A DNA stretch of 64,000 nucleotides, taken from positions 1-64,000 of the IMG/VR virus record IMGVR_UViG_3300020172_001601; one strand, 5' to 3'. The position numbers and the translations under genes were made by a program. Of this stretch, positions 48,587-57,597 are shown piece by piece. The stretch is from a virus. The notes under the pieces were generated by a model. The model was not told the origin of the DNA. It ran no database searches and was given only the letters and a program-made list of their open reading frames with translations. Every line of letters starts with the position of its first letter. The stretch's first letter is position 1.

Positions 48587-49492
48587 ATGAAAAATTACAT
48601 AGGACTGTTAGTATTGGTAATTGCCTTCGGCTTTGCAGCAGTTGGGCCAAATAGTGTTGGCTCAATTGCTCAAGCCCAAGACGTAATCTATCCATATGGG
48701 GCGGCTGTTCCTACAGACCCAGACCTCAAGAATTTGGAGTGGAACCGATACACGGCAGATAACATTGTCATCTTGAGCATTGACAATGAACAAGGCAAAT
48801 GGCTTGGCGATAATATTGACAAGGTTCGTTCTTGGTGCTTGACTCGTTGGGGATTTCCAGAATCCAAGTTCACAAAAGAATGTCGTATTTTCTGCGTGCC
48901 AAATAAAGAGCTATTCAAGAAGCTGTTCAATTTGGAGCAGTCCAAAGTTGAACTGCGCAAAGACATGACGGTGATATGGGTTGTGTTGGACGACAAGCCA
49001 GCTAAGACTCTCCCACCATTGCTGACGCAAATCTGCCTCGCTGAGTTCGAGGCCAAATACAACGTAAAGATTGGTTGGTGGTTTAAGCGTGGCGCTTCCC
49101 AACTCAATGGTTCTGTTCCCGATATACGACAAAGCGTGTCTGGGCTGAACGATATGTTGAAAAAAGACCAGCCGATATTCGTGAGCGAAAAGATGTTCAC
49201 GATGACCGAAGAAGACTATCTGAAAGAAAGCGTCGAGAACAGAAAGATGTTCGATCAAGAGGCAATTGCTTTGTGCATTATGCTTCGGAAAGAATTTGGA
49301 GAAGCAAAGCTGCAAGGGTTTTTGCGAATCGCAAGTAGGAACAACTCACAGGATGTGCTGAAAGTTGTTTATGGCTTCAGTGGATATGGGCATTTTGATA
49401 GGCAGTACATTAGGTTCATGCGAGACTTGACCTCAGATGTGCTAAATAACAAGACGCCAGATTCATATCTGGAAATCAGACCAGTTCGTTAA
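48587..49492 (+). CDS. Secreted hypothetical protein
   Basis: 301 residues with a signal peptide (hydrophobic ~4-22, cleavage probably after AQA near residue 31). The body has RYTADNIVILSIDN and CRIFCVPNKELFKKLF and is somewhat like DUF1570-type peptidase relatives, but has no HExxH. AGGGAGG precedes ATG. A GTAAATA string lies at 48562. Function unknown. Confidence 0.7.
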   Translation: MKNYIGLLVLVIAFGFAAVGPNSVGSIAQAQDVIYPYGAAVPTDPDLKNLEWNRYTADNIVILSIDNEQGKWLGDNIDKVRSWCLTRWGFPESKFTKECRIFCVPNKELFKKLFNLEQSKVELRKDMTVIWVVLDDKPAKTLPPLLTQICLAEFEAKYNVKIGWWFKRGASQLNGSVPDIRQSVSGLNDMLKKDQPIFVSEKMFTMTEEDYLKESVENRKMFDQEAIALCIMLRKEFGEAKLQGFLRIASRNNSQDVLKVVYGFSGYGHFDRQYIRFMRDLTSDVLNNKTPDSYLEIRPVR

Positions 49493-49501
49493 GGAGGATT
49501 T

Positions 49502-49801
49502 ATGTTTTCACTTTTGATTTGGATTGTCTTCGGCCTTATTGTGGGCCTTATTGCAAAAGCATTGCATCCCGGCGATGAGCCTGTGGGATGCCTATCTACC
49601 ATCGGCATTGGCGTAGGTGGATCGTTTATCGGCGGCGGCATTAACTGGATGTTAGGCATGGGCAACCATTCATTTCATCCATCGGGATTCTTAATGTCTA
49701 TTCTTGGTGGCATTGTTTGCTGCATGGCATGGCGTTGGTATACGCTCAAGACTTCTCCGACCGGGCCTAAAAATTTCTTTACAGGCAAACGATTGAAGTA
49801 A
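49502..49801 (+). CDS. GlsB/YeaQ/YmgE family membrane protein
   Basis: 99 residues, three hydrophobic helices, with FGLIVGLIAKALHPG and VGGSFIGGGINWMLG matching the transglycosylase-associated YeaQ/YmgE family of small stress-related membrane proteins. AAGGAGG precedes ATG by six bases. The C-terminal basic tail is cytoplasmic. The molecular function of this family is not established. Confidence 0.85.
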   Translation: MFSLLIWIVFGLIVGLIAKALHPGDEPVGCLSTIGIGVGGSFIGGGINWMLGMGNHSFHPSGFLMSILGGIVCCMAWRWYTLKTSPTGPKNFFTGKRLK

Positions 49802-49839
49802 GTCTTGATTCAAGTTTACTCGTGGGGTAATATTCAATT

Positions 49840-50070
49840 ATGTTAGACCCTACAATCATCGAAAAACTTCGGGAGCGTTATCCCGATCTTCACCCGTTGC
49901 TTTTTCATCGTTCCGTGGAGCGTGCAAAGAGCAACGGTGATTTATTTGATATACTGGATACTATGCCCAAAAAATATCCTTTGATATGGTGTGAAGACAC
50001 TTATCGGTGGGTCACAGCTAAAGAGTTGTACTTATCTGAAGAATTTTTTGGAGAGATGAAAAGTGAATAG
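49840..50070 (+). CDS. Hypothetical small protein
   Basis: 76 residues with ERYPDLHPLLFHRSVERAKSNG, mostly helical, acidic at the end. No family recognised. Overlaps the next gene by eight bases. Confidence 0.6.
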   Translation: MLDPTIIEKLRERYPDLHPLLFHRSVERAKSNGDLFDILDTMPKKYPLIWCEDTYRWVTAKELYLSEEFFGEMKSE

Positions 50071-50731
50071 CACTCTGTTTCTATTGGTAGCAACATTGCC
50101 AATCACGCAATGTCAAGATGTATACTACGGACCTGTCGTCTATGGCCCACCAATTGTGTGCGCTCCCGCCGATTACAATAACATCCACTATTCCGGTACA
50201 GTATACAGCAAAAAGTATGTCACTGCGGTAATGGATGACGGACAAAAAATGTCCGTGCCAGTAATCAATGGTCTTCTGCCATCTGTTAATTACAAGCGTC
50301 TCCCCAGCGGTGGGATGCAAAGAGACTTCTGGTATGATGAAGGCTTTAAGCATGGTGGCGAGGCCGTTGTTGAATATGGCCCAAATGAAAAGAAAAAAGT
50401 GGTTGTGCCTCCGAAGGCAAGTTACTCAGAAGATTTACCACTTTCTAAGAAGGCTGGCATTCGTGAAGAAAGCAGCCTTGATGACCCGCCCGCCCGTCCC
50501 CCAGCCAAGGCTAGGGTGAGAGAAGATGATGAGTCGCCGCCCAAGAAGGTGCAAATGCCTGATCCTAAGATTCAGCAATTACAGGATTCAATTGGTGAGC
50601 TTCAGAAGACTGTTGTTGAATTGAGAGAAGCGGTCAAGAAGCAACAGGCTCCGGTTGTTCCTGAGCCAAAAAAGGTTGAGGCTCCTTCGCCAATGAAAAA
50701 GCCGTCTGAATTCGATAAAGAACCAAAGTGA
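50063..50731 (+). CDS. Secreted protein with C-terminal coiled coil (GTG start)
   Basis: 222 residues from GTG 50063 with GGAGAG upstream. Short signal-like N-terminus (LFLLVATLPITQC), then Tyr/Gly-rich VYYGPVVYGPP, a Pro/Lys-rich linker and a coiled coil near residues 170-200 (QLQDSIGELQKTVVELREAV). Possibly an envelope or virion-associated protein; family unknown. Confidence 0.6.
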   Translation: MNSTLFLLVATLPITQCQDVYYGPVVYGPPIVCAPADYNNIHYSGTVYSKKYVTAVMDDGQKMSVPVINGLLPSVNYKRLPSGGMQRDFWYDEGFKHGGEAVVEYGPNEKKKVVVPPKASYSEDLPLSKKAGIREESSLDDPPARPPAKARVREDDESPPKKVQMPDPKIQQLQDSIGELQKTVVELREAVKKQQAPVVPEPKKVEAPSPMKKPSEFDKEPK

Positions 50732-50734
50732 ATA

Positions 50735-51373
50735 ATGCGGCCATACGAAGAGTATTTTAAGCGACATTCAATCGCTGATGTTCCTGTGGCGCATCACTGC
50801 TCTGCCGGGTCATTGATTTTACGAACCACCGATCCTTCTATTTGGAAGAGTCGGTGGGTTCTCGTTTCTATGCGGTGGGAGAACCACGACCACCATCCAG
50901 GCCAATACCAAATTGGGATCAACTATCCAATTCACGATGGATACATCAACGATCAGTTGTTCACTCAATCGCCATCCATAGCAAAGAAGTGGCATGAATA
51001 TGAAGATTTTTTTCTTGATTGGAGTGGCAACCTTAAAGCAGCCGTGCCAGTGATTGGCCCACATGAAGTTGTGTTGGCAGCATGGGAAATGTTTGTTTTT
51101 TCTTACGATAGCTGGTTCATCAAGCAGCCCTACGAAATCAAAAGATCGTTATTTGAAGGGCTGGACAAAGACAATCCAATACATCATCGGTATCAACATT
51201 ACCAGGATGTTGCTATATTTCTTTCAACACACCATCCGGCAGTATTGCGTGCGTGGAAATACGAAGTGCTGGCTCGTGTGCAGAATTATTCTGATTGGTT
51301 GGCTGCAATCGTAGATAAGAAATGCAAATTGGAAGAGAAAAATATTCGCCCGTTCAAATTAGAAATCCCATAA
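50735..51373 (+). CDS. Hypothetical protein
   Basis: 212 residues, aromatic-rich, with WENHDHHPGQYQIGINYPIHDG and a helical C-terminal half (AWKYEVLARVQNYSDWLAAIV). No family recognised. Its final 52 bases overlap the next gene in another frame. Confidence 0.65.
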   Translation: MRPYEEYFKRHSIADVPVAHHCSAGSLILRTTDPSIWKSRWVLVSMRWENHDHHPGQYQIGINYPIHDGYINDQLFTQSPSIAKKWHEYEDFFLDWSGNLKAAVPVIGPHEVVLAAWEMFVFSYDSWFIKQPYEIKRSLFEGLDKDNPIHHRYQHYQDVAIFLSTHHPAVLRAWKYEVLARVQNYSDWLAAIVDKKCKLEEKNIRPFKLEIP

Positions 51374-52197
51374 GCCGGGAGCATCTTGTTCGTTTACTGC
51401 CTAAACAGAAGCTCCACCTTGTCTTTACCAAACCTGAATTCAGGTCTTGTAGTGTAAATATTTCCGGCGATTTTCTAAAGCTGGATGACATAGAGCAAGT
51501 CAAGAACGGATGGGTCGCCTCAATATCACAATCATGGGACATTGAGGAGATCATCAACACTAGCCTGTACCTCGGCGAAGTCAATGTGATGGGTGCCGAT
51601 GGTCTTGTGGCTTCTCTCTGTGTTGTTTCTGACGTTGCCAATGCCGACTGCTTACGAGTTGTTCAACCGACCATAAATCAATTCAGGCTCGAACCACATC
51701 AGGTTTTAGATGTGTTGTTTTATTCGCCGGAATGGGGCGACCAATGGGTTTGCACGGCTGGTGCCGGACAATTGAAGATGGAGCAAATTGACCAATGTTC
51801 TCGGACTTTTGGAGGATTTGATGCTCCGGTTTTGCCAAGTGGCGATCAATGGCCGGTGGAGGAACACTACTTTAGATTTAGACTAGACGCTTCAAGTATT
51901 GAACTGATTCAGAGTCTACCACATGGTCGCTATGATGGAGGAAGTCTTTCCTTTTTCAAAACCAATGGCACCCTAAATCGGTCAAACATACAGATTGTGT
52001 TAAACTGGCGTGACAAAAAAACTACCGTATACAAAGCATTACTACTCCCAAAAAATGCCCAATGTGGAGTCAAATCTCAATATAAACAGCAAAACAAGAA
52101 GTCAAAACACGCAATACAGTCCACAATTGTTTTGAAAAAGATAGAATGTGATGAGATGGACGCAGGGTGTAATGTTATTTTTACCAAATGTCGTTGA
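51322..52197 (+). CDS. Hypothetical protein
   Basis: 291 residues, with a beta-rich middle (FRSCSVNISGDFLKLDDIEQ, FRFRLDASSIELIQSLPHG). The C-terminus is basic with Cys (KKIECDEMDAGCN). Start uncertain: the open frame begins at 51322, inside the previous gene. Possibly a structural protein; no family assigned. Confidence 0.55.
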   Translation: MQIGREKYSPVQIRNPISREHLVRLLPKQKLHLVFTKPEFRSCSVNISGDFLKLDDIEQVKNGWVASISQSWDIEEIINTSLYLGEVNVMGADGLVASLCVVSDVANADCLRVVQPTINQFRLEPHQVLDVLFYSPEWGDQWVCTAGAGQLKMEQIDQCSRTFGGFDAPVLPSGDQWPVEEHYFRFRLDASSIELIQSLPHGRYDGGSLSFFKTNGTLNRSNIQIVLNWRDKKTTVYKALLLPKNAQCGVKSQYKQQNKKSKHAIQSTIVLKKIECDEMDAGCNVIFTKCR

Positions 52198-52205
52198 TTG
52201 TCTGG

Positions 52206-52212
52206 CTAAATA
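52206..52212 (+). promoter_or_regulatory. CTAAATA late-type promoter of the 52248 gene
   Basis: CTAAATA ends 35 bases before ATG 52248. GAGGG lies four to eight bases before that ATG. An in-frame ATG at 52221 would be leaderless but is not supported by the paralogue. Confidence 0.55.
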
Positions 52213-52247
52213 AACAGATAATGCCACCTGTAGAGAGCGAGGGTAAC

Positions 52248-52886
52248 ATGAAGGCATCGTTTGGAGAAGTAAAAAAATTCAAGTGTCATGTTCAGCCTCC
52301 TGTTGGCAATTATGCTTTGGAGGCCGAGCCGCCCAAAGATGTGCATTGGGATCATTGTCGAGAGCAGTTTGCCGCTAAGTTCAATGAGTTGACTCCTGGG
52401 TTTTATTTTTCGCACCCTGTAGGCAAGTCACATGATGTGGGAGAGTTTCTTGCTAAATTTGAAACCATCATTGGATTGACTGCTTTTTCGACGTTTTCCA
52501 AGACCGAAAAAGAATCGGTGCTTTGGATCGTGCCAGCCGCATTCTGGACGAATTGTCAAATGAAGAGATCGTTGATGACGATTATTCTTCGCTGTGGGAT
52601 CAACTACGATTCTGCCAAAGACAATTTCGACGATGCTTTATTTGGTGAATACAAAGAAACCACTTATGTAAAAGAAACCCGATCAGCAATGCTTCGTTTT
52701 ATGTTTGGTTTCACGAAATTCACTGGCACCCTCAATCCAATAACTTCTACCAGTTCAGTGATAAAGCATGGCTGGCGTGAAGAGTTTCAAAAATTAGACG
52801 ATTCAACTATTCGCCGCCGACTGGTTCTCCCAGAAGGAGCGGCTAGAGAATCAAGCATCATAGGCGTGGAGTCTCTTTGGACATGA
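52248..52886 (+). CDS. Hypothetical protein, paralogue of the 8950-9510 product
   Basis: 212 residues from ATG 52248, chosen because GAGGG precedes it and because the product then opens MKASFGEV, matching MTSKFGDV in the paralogue. Shared blocks: WIVPAAFWTN, KRSLMTIILRCG, AKDNFDDALF, a FTKFTG-type segment and KHGWREEF. It is longer at the C-terminus. Function unknown. The two copies lie 43 kb apart, each in a different promoter context. ATGA-coupled to thioredoxin. Confidence 0.8.
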   Translation: MKASFGEVKKFKCHVQPPVGNYALEAEPPKDVHWDHCREQFAAKFNELTPGFYFSHPVGKSHDVGEFLAKFETIIGLTAFSTFSKTEKESVLWIVPAAFWTNCQMKRSLMTIILRCGINYDSAKDNFDDALFGEYKETTYVKETRSAMLRFMFGFTKFTGTLNPITSTSSVIKHGWREEFQKLDDSTIRRRLVLPEGAARESSIIGVESLWT

Positions 52887-53185
52887 AATCATTAACAGAA
52901 TCAACATTTGATACAGATGTTACCGCCGATTCAAATTGGCTGGTTATGTTTTGGGCCGCTTGGTGTGGACCTTGTATTGACGTGAAATATCTCGAAGAAT
53001 TTGAAGTGGTCACTCCTGGCACCCTTGTTGGTCGGGTCAATGTTGAGGAAAACCCAGATTTAGCAGCCACTTACTCTATTGTTGCTGTCCCTACTTATGT
53101 CCTTTTTAAGCATGGACAGCCAGTCAAACGGTTGATCGGTTTGCAAACAAAAGAGTCGCTTCAAGAAGCTGTTAGATCACAATGA
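52883..53185 (+). CDS. trxA: Thioredoxin
   Basis: 100 residues from ATG 52883 (ATGA overlap with the previous stop). Active site WCGPC sits in FWAAWCGPCIDVKYLEEF near residues 28-45, and the cis-Pro is in VAVPTYVLFKHG. Reduces disulfides in the cytoplasm. Phage thioredoxins are used as polymerase processivity factors (T7, host-encoded) or to support ribonucleotide reductase; the role here is not known. The next gene overlaps by four bases. Confidence 0.93.
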   Translation: MKSLTESTFDTDVTADSNWLVMFWAAWCGPCIDVKYLEEFEVVTPGTLVGRVNVEENPDLAATYSIVAVPTYVLFKHGQPVKRLIGLQTKESLQEAVRSQ

Positions 53186-54231
53186 AAAGAGTTTTACTTA
53201 CTGGCGTCGGTGGTTTCATCGGCGCTCACTGCGTTGAATATTTCCTCAAAAACACAGATTGGTTCATAATCGGTTTGGATTCCTTCAGACACAAAGGAAC
53301 GTATTCCAGGTTGTCTGAAATAGAAAATCTTGATCCATCCCGATTTCAATTGTTAAGGCATGATCTTTCAGTTCCTCTTGATGTTCAGCTTGAAAACAGA
53401 ATCATGTCTCGTCGCATTGGCGACCGTGGGCAGACAGTTGAAGCAAAGCTCGACTACATCATCAATATGGCCTCTGATAGTGCTGTAGAGCGGTCTGTGA
53501 GCGATCCCGGCTGGTGCTGGCGAAACAATTGCGAACTCGCTTACAACATGCTTGAGTTCGCTCGTCGTGTTAAGCCAAAGATATTCTTTCATGTCAGCAC
53601 TGATGAAGTGTATGGCGACTGTCCAGAAGACTATTCTCATCCAGAGTGGGATGTGATTGTGCCATCGAATCCATATGCTGCTTCTAAGGCGGCACAAGAG
53701 GCTCTGGCAATTTCTTATTGGCGAACTTTTGATGTTCCTGTAGTTTTGACCAATTGCATGAACTGCATTGGTACATGGCAAGACAAAGAAAAGTTCCTTC
53801 CTAAGTTGATTTGGAAAATAGCCACAGATCAACAAATGGAAATTTACGCCGATACGAAGCCAGATGGCGAGTGTGTGATTGGCAGCAGGTTTTATCTACA
53901 TTGTGACAATCACGCTGACGTATTCAAGTATTTGGCGAGTAAACCAATTGCCATGTACAACAAAGGCGATCAAAGACCTGACAGATACAATGTCGTTGGC
54001 GAAGTGGAACTAGACAACTTAGAAATGGCAAAGTTGGTTGCTCAAATCATGGGCAAAGATTTGAAGTGTAAGTTGGTTCCTTCTGAATCTGCTCGGCGTG
54101 GTTATGATCGTCGATATGCTTTAGATGGAAGTAAACTCAAAAACATGGGCTGGACTCCACCTGTTGAATTTCGCAAGGGATTAGAAGACATCGTTAAATG
54201 GACTCTGGAGCATCCGTGGTGGGTAGTCTAG
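53182..54231 (+). CDS. NAD-dependent nucleotide-sugar epimerase/dehydratase (RmlB-like)
   Basis: 349 residues. Rossmann motif GVGGFIGAH at the start; STDEVYGD carries the Asp-Glu pair typical of 4,6-dehydratases; active-site YAASKAA. The substrate-binding domain follows. A dTDP-glucose 4,6-dehydratase-like reaction is the best guess, feeding 6-deoxysugars to the glycosyltransferases. Overlaps the next gene (a glycosyltransferase) by 34 bases. Confidence 0.9.
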   Translation: MKRVLLTGVGGFIGAHCVEYFLKNTDWFIIGLDSFRHKGTYSRLSEIENLDPSRFQLLRHDLSVPLDVQLENRIMSRRIGDRGQTVEAKLDYIINMASDSAVERSVSDPGWCWRNNCELAYNMLEFARRVKPKIFFHVSTDEVYGDCPEDYSHPEWDVIVPSNPYAASKAAQEALAISYWRTFDVPVVLTNCMNCIGTWQDKEKFLPKLIWKIATDQQMEIYADTKPDGECVIGSRFYLHCDNHADVFKYLASKPIAMYNKGDQRPDRYNVVGEVELDNLEMAKLVAQIMGKDLKCKLVPSESARRGYDRRYALDGSKLKNMGWTPPVEFRKGLEDIVKWTLEHPWWVV

Positions 54232-55091
54232 GTTTATTGCCGAACAAAGTGGCTTTTCCTCCTCGTGAAAACTGGCTCAGGCAGCTAGTGCATCACGAGC
54301 AAGACGATTACCATCGTGGATTTTACCAATACTTTGTGAATACGGCTGTGTATGCAGGGCTTGAAGTCATTTGTGATGATAGCTTGGGAGCCATCAGTAA
54401 CCAAGCTATTTCGTTTGTTGTGGACGGCATTAAGTGCGCTTACGATATTTCTGATTATAGCGTTATTCAACCACAAGCCTGGAGCGGTGAATTCAAATGT
54501 TACTTTATGATTCATCATCTGCCTGTATTTGATGTTTACCCTAATCTTGGATCGGTCCCGCAGCAGTCCTTTTTTGATTGGGATGAATACAATCTATTGG
54601 TTGAAGGTCAGTATGATTGTTCTTCAGACTTGATTTTGCATTGTCAAAATTTAGGGCAGATAGCTCGCCGGAAGTTGGCCAGAAAGATATTGGTTGACAA
54701 AGGCTATAACTTAACTACAGAATGTTGGCCGATTTCTGATTTTTGGAAGCTGGGACAAAAATGCTGCGCCAGCGTCCACATCCCTGGGTCTACTCCTCAC
54801 ATACTGGATCGAGGGCAACTTCAATTGATGGCGATGGGAGTTTGCACTGTGTCGCCAAATATCTATTGTTCATTGGGCGAACTTCGACCTGAACCCAATA
54901 TTCATTATGTTTGTGTTCGAGATGACTTTTCTAATCTGATTGAAAAAGTAGATTGGTGTTTGGCCAATCCAACACGTTGTATTGAGATTGGGCAAAATGC
55001 CAAGAAGTTGTTTAATGATTCTTGCACACCACATGCCATATGGAAATACATCAAGAAGCGTATCTCGCCAACCATTAAGATGTTCGCTTAG
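54198..55091 (+). CDS. Glycosyltransferase (exostosin/GT-B-like)
   Basis: 297 residues. The C-terminal half carries RGQLQLMAMGVCTVSPNIY and VDWCLANPTRCIEIGQNAKKLF, a pattern seen in GT1- and exostosin-type transferases where the donor site and final helices lie. The N-terminal half is aromatic-rich (FYQYFVNTAVYAGLEVICDD). Donor and acceptor unknown; operon position after the dehydratase suggests a deoxysugar. Convergent end shared with the 55088 gene. Confidence 0.7.
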   Translation: MDSGASVVGSLGLLPNKVAFPPRENWLRQLVHHEQDDYHRGFYQYFVNTAVYAGLEVICDDSLGAISNQAISFVVDGIKCAYDISDYSVIQPQAWSGEFKCYFMIHHLPVFDVYPNLGSVPQQSFFDWDEYNLLVEGQYDCSSDLILHCQNLGQIARRKLARKILVDKGYNLTTECWPISDFWKLGQKCCASVHIPGSTPHILDRGQLQLMAMGVCTVSPNIYCSLGELRPEPNIHYVCVRDDFSNLIEKVDWCLANPTRCIEIGQNAKKLFNDSCTPHAIWKYIKKRISPTIKMFA

Positions 55092-55648
55092 TATCCTAGT
55101 AGCGATTTGACTCGTTCAAAGTCGGCCTCGATGTTGTCACATCGCCAGACCCAAAAAGCTCCCACGTTGAGTGTAGGGTGGTAGTTCGGGGCGACAATAG
55201 AAGCAAAGCCCTCGAAGTCTTCTGGCCACCATCCTGATTTGTGGCATTTCGGATCAGGGTTGCCCACTTCAACCATGTATTCGCCGAGCGGCGTGAATAG
55301 AATTTGCTTATCAGAAATAGACTTCATTCGTTCTACGAGACGGAATCCGTCTTCTTTGGACAGGTGTTCGATGCCATCAGAGCAGTTTGCCACTGTGTAA
55401 TGTTTGTTGAAGCACTTGTGGTTTCCAAGAACGTCAGCTTGAACAAATCGGTGCATTTGGCCTGGAATATTCCAGCAGTCCAAAGCATCGACATACACTT
55501 TATCTTTGAACTCCAAATTTCTGGTGACAGTTGCCTCGCAAGAACAAAGGTCAATGAGTGTTTGTTCATCAATGGTGTTGCCAATGATAGCCCTGATTAC
55601 TTTCTCATAAAGAGGGAAGCTGCCGTGATCTTGGATGTCTAGTTTCAT
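55088..55648 (-). CDS. SAM-dependent methyltransferase-like protein
   Basis: 186 residues. LIDLCSCEATVTRNLEF followed by VYVDALD and ANCSDGIEHL suggests a class I methyltransferase fold with a degenerate glycine motif I (LCSCEA instead of the usual GxGxG). It may be inactive or have an altered cofactor site. It is a lone minus-strand gene opposite the sugar operon with its own CTAAATA box five bases before the ATG. Confidence 0.6.
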   Translation of the reverse strand: MKLDIQDHGSFPLYEKVIRAIIGNTIDEQTLIDLCSCEATVTRNLEFKDKVYVDALDCWNIPGQMHRFVQADVLGNHKCFNKHYTVANCSDGIEHLSKEDGFRLVERMKSISDKQILFTPLGEYMVEVGNPDPKCHKSGWWPEDFEGFASIVAPNYHPTLNVGAFWVWRCDNIEADFERVKSLLGY

Positions 55649-55653
55649 GAAAG

Positions 55654-55660
55654 TATTTAG
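55654..55660 (-). promoter_or_regulatory. CTAAATA late-type promoter of the 55088-55648 gene
   Basis: Minus-strand CTAAATA ends five bases before ATG 55648, as at 26267. A leaderless transcript is expected. Confidence 0.6.
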
Positions 55661-55767
55661 CTACTTTCTTCGTTTTTCTCCCGATGGTACTAGAGCTAAT
55701 GAATTTTTACCTCACTTCAAAATACATACTCATGTAAAGTAACCCATTAAGTACACGGAGGGCTATC

Positions 55768-56331
55768 ATGGGCATGGAAGAAGAGGAAAAACCCAAACAA
55801 CGCACCAGAAGGGAATTCGAGGAAGATCACACGCCGCTATGGATCAAGATATTCGGCGGTTCAATTTTGAGTATTGCCTTTTTGTGCGTAATAACTCTCA
55901 CTGGATATATCGTAAGCAATATCAACAACATTCAAACGCAAGTGAATTGCGTGAATGCTGACATGATAACAAAAAAAGAATTCACAGATCGTCAAAAATC
56001 TATCTGGGATTCAATGAAGGTTGACAGCGATAATATTGCCGGACTGAAAGAGCGACTGAATGCCATCGAGAGTTTGGCAAAAGAACGACAGTTGTGGATG
56101 GAAAAATACGAAGCCAAGATTGCTGAACAAAATAAGGCACTCGAAGTGGTTAACAAGGAAATTGCGGCTTATAAAGAGCGAGCAAATGGTGCAGAAACAC
56201 AGTTGATGCAAGTCCGAGAAGAGAATCGTCAACTTCAGAAGGACATTCAATCTCTTCGAGAAAGAGTGGCCGCTATTGAGGGCAAAACTGGCGCACCGGC
56301 TCCACCCGCTCCAGAAAAGAAAAAAGAATAA
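55768..56331 (+). CDS. Membrane-anchored coiled-coil protein
   Basis: 187 residues: basic N-terminus, one transmembrane helix (~28-52), then a long coiled coil (LKERLNAIESLAKERQLWME, KIAEQNKALEVVNKEIAAY, LQKDIQSLRERVAAIEG) and a Pro-rich end. CGGAGGG precedes ATG. It should project one long helix bundle from the membrane. Function unknown; a spanin-like or tethering role is possible. Confidence 0.7.
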   Translation: MGMEEEEKPKQRTRREFEEDHTPLWIKIFGGSILSIAFLCVITLTGYIVSNINNIQTQVNCVNADMITKKEFTDRQKSIWDSMKVDSDNIAGLKERLNAIESLAKERQLWMEKYEAKIAEQNKALEVVNKEIAAYKERANGAETQLMQVREENRQLQKDIQSLRERVAAIEGKTGAPAPPAPEKKKE

Positions 56332-56373
56332 CTCCTTCAAGGGAGAGACATATAATCTCTCTAGGAGGACATT

Positions 56374-56673
56374 ATGAAATATCTAGCTTTTGTCGTAGCT
56401 TTGCTTGCGGGCAGCTTTTTCGCTGCCCCAGCAAACGCTCAGTTTGTGCATTATCCACAGCCGCAGGTTTATCCAAGGCCGTATCCGCAAATCAGGGTTT
56501 ATACGGTTTATCCGGTTTATCCCGTCTATCCCGTTTATCGGGTTTATCCGCAATATAACCCATATTTCAACCCATATACGCCGTACTACAACCCGTATCC
56601 GTACCAGCCGTATGTGCCTTATCAGCCGTATCGTCACCAGTACCAGTTCCAGTTCCAAATCTACCGCTGGTGA
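56374..56673 (+). CDS. Secreted Tyr/Pro-rich small protein
   Basis: 99 residues. The signal peptide (hydrophobic ~3-18, cleavage after ANA at ~22) is followed by a run of YPVYPVYP and YNPYxNPY repeats, very rich in Tyr, Pro and Gln, ending in QFQFQIYRW. AGGAGG precedes ATG. Similar Tyr/Pro-rich secreted proteins occur in several bacteria, including planctomycetes. It is probably an envelope or matrix protein. A TATAAT at 56351-56356 (with poor -35) may drive it. Confidence 0.75.
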   Translation: MKYLAFVVALLAGSFFAAPANAQFVHYPQPQVYPRPYPQIRVYTVYPVYPVYPVYRVYPQYNPYFNPYTPYYNPYPYQPYVPYQPYRHQYQFQFQIYRW

Positions 56674-56675
56674 GC

Positions 56676-56704
56676 TTTACAAGAGCGAAAAACCACGGTA
56701 TAAT
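56676..56704 (+). promoter_or_regulatory. Strong sigma70-like promoter of the metallophosphoesterase gene
   Basis: TTTACA (56676-56681), exactly 17 bases, TATAAT (56699-56704). The -35 begins three bases after the previous stop codon. One of the best sites in the window. Confidence 0.75.
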
Positions 56705-56745
56705 GAGGAATCTAAAAACGAAAAGAAAGTCTCAGAGGAAAACAG

Positions 56746-57597
56746 ATGTGGTTTTTCAGTGCGGATTGGCATCTTGGACATGCCAATATCATCAAGTATT
56801 GCAAGAGGCCCTTTCTATCCCGTGAGGAAGAAGGGCTTCTTTCAATGGCAGACCGTGGAGTGATTCCAGCCAGGGAACTGCGTATATCTCAGGAATCCAC
56901 CAATCGGATGACGGATACCATTCTCGACAGCACAAATGCTGTTGTTGGTCCAGACGATACGCTGGTCATTATCGGCGATTTCTGTTGGACCCCAAGGGAT
57001 GACCGATTTGCCGTCGCCAAAAAGTTCCGTGACCGAATCAATTGCAAGAACGTGTATTTGATTTGGGGTAATCATGACGACCGCCGAATCCTTTCCCCCT
57101 TGTTCAAAGCGTGCTACGATCAATACGTTTTCAACGTAGATGGTCAGAACATCTTTACCAGCCACTACCCTTGTCGATCTTGGGATATGGCTCATCACGG
57201 CTCCTGGGATTTATATGGGCATGTTCATGACCTGTATGGCCCGGAAGACAATGGTGATCTGATGCCATATGAGAAGCAAGTCTTTTCGGAAGGTTTCACT
57301 TCCGTCTTGAACCGATATGGCCTACTCCATAACATGGCCGAGCAACTGGATGTGGTAGAAGACCTTCTGGCCGTTTGTGCGTCTCTCAACGGCATTGACT
57401 TGACAGTTGACGTTGGTGTGGATAATCGCATTCGAGGCGAAGCCGTACCATTTGGTACGCCGTGGAGCATGAACGATCTCCGCACCCACATGGGCAAGAA
57501 AAAGGCACGCTGGGATGCTCGACACGAAGGATACAGAAGTCTTCGTCCGGCATCCAGTTTGAAGGGTGGAAACCCTAACGCCGATCCGAAATTCTAA
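56746..57597 (+). CDS. Calcineurin-like metallophosphoesterase
   Basis: 283 residues. Metal-binding motifs in order: DWHLGH at 7-12, GDFCW near 80, GNHDDR near 107, SHYP near 140 and GHVHD near 158. It hydrolyses phosphate esters or diesters with two metal ions; the substrate is not evident. The C-terminal ~90 residues lie outside the core. Driven by the TTTACA promoter. Confidence 0.9.
   Translation: MWFFSADWHLGHANIIKYCKRPFLSREEEGLLSMADRGVIPARELRISQESTNRMTDTILDSTNAVVGPDDTLVIIGDFCWTPRDDRFAVAKKFRDRINCKNVYLIWGNHDDRRILSPLFKACYDQYVFNVDGQNIFTSHYPCRSWDMAHHGSWDLYGHVHDLYGPEDNGDLMPYEKQVFSEGFTSVLNRYGLLHNMAEQLDVVEDLLAVCASLNGIDLTVDVGVDNRIRGEAVPFGTPWSMNDLRTHMGKKKARWDARHEGYRSLRPASSLKGGNPNADPKF

Noticed and set aside
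52877-52882. TTG start two codons before the thioredoxin ATG
   Set aside because: ATG 52883 overlaps the upstream stop as ATGA, the usual coupling in this genome, and gives a standard thioredoxin N-terminus.
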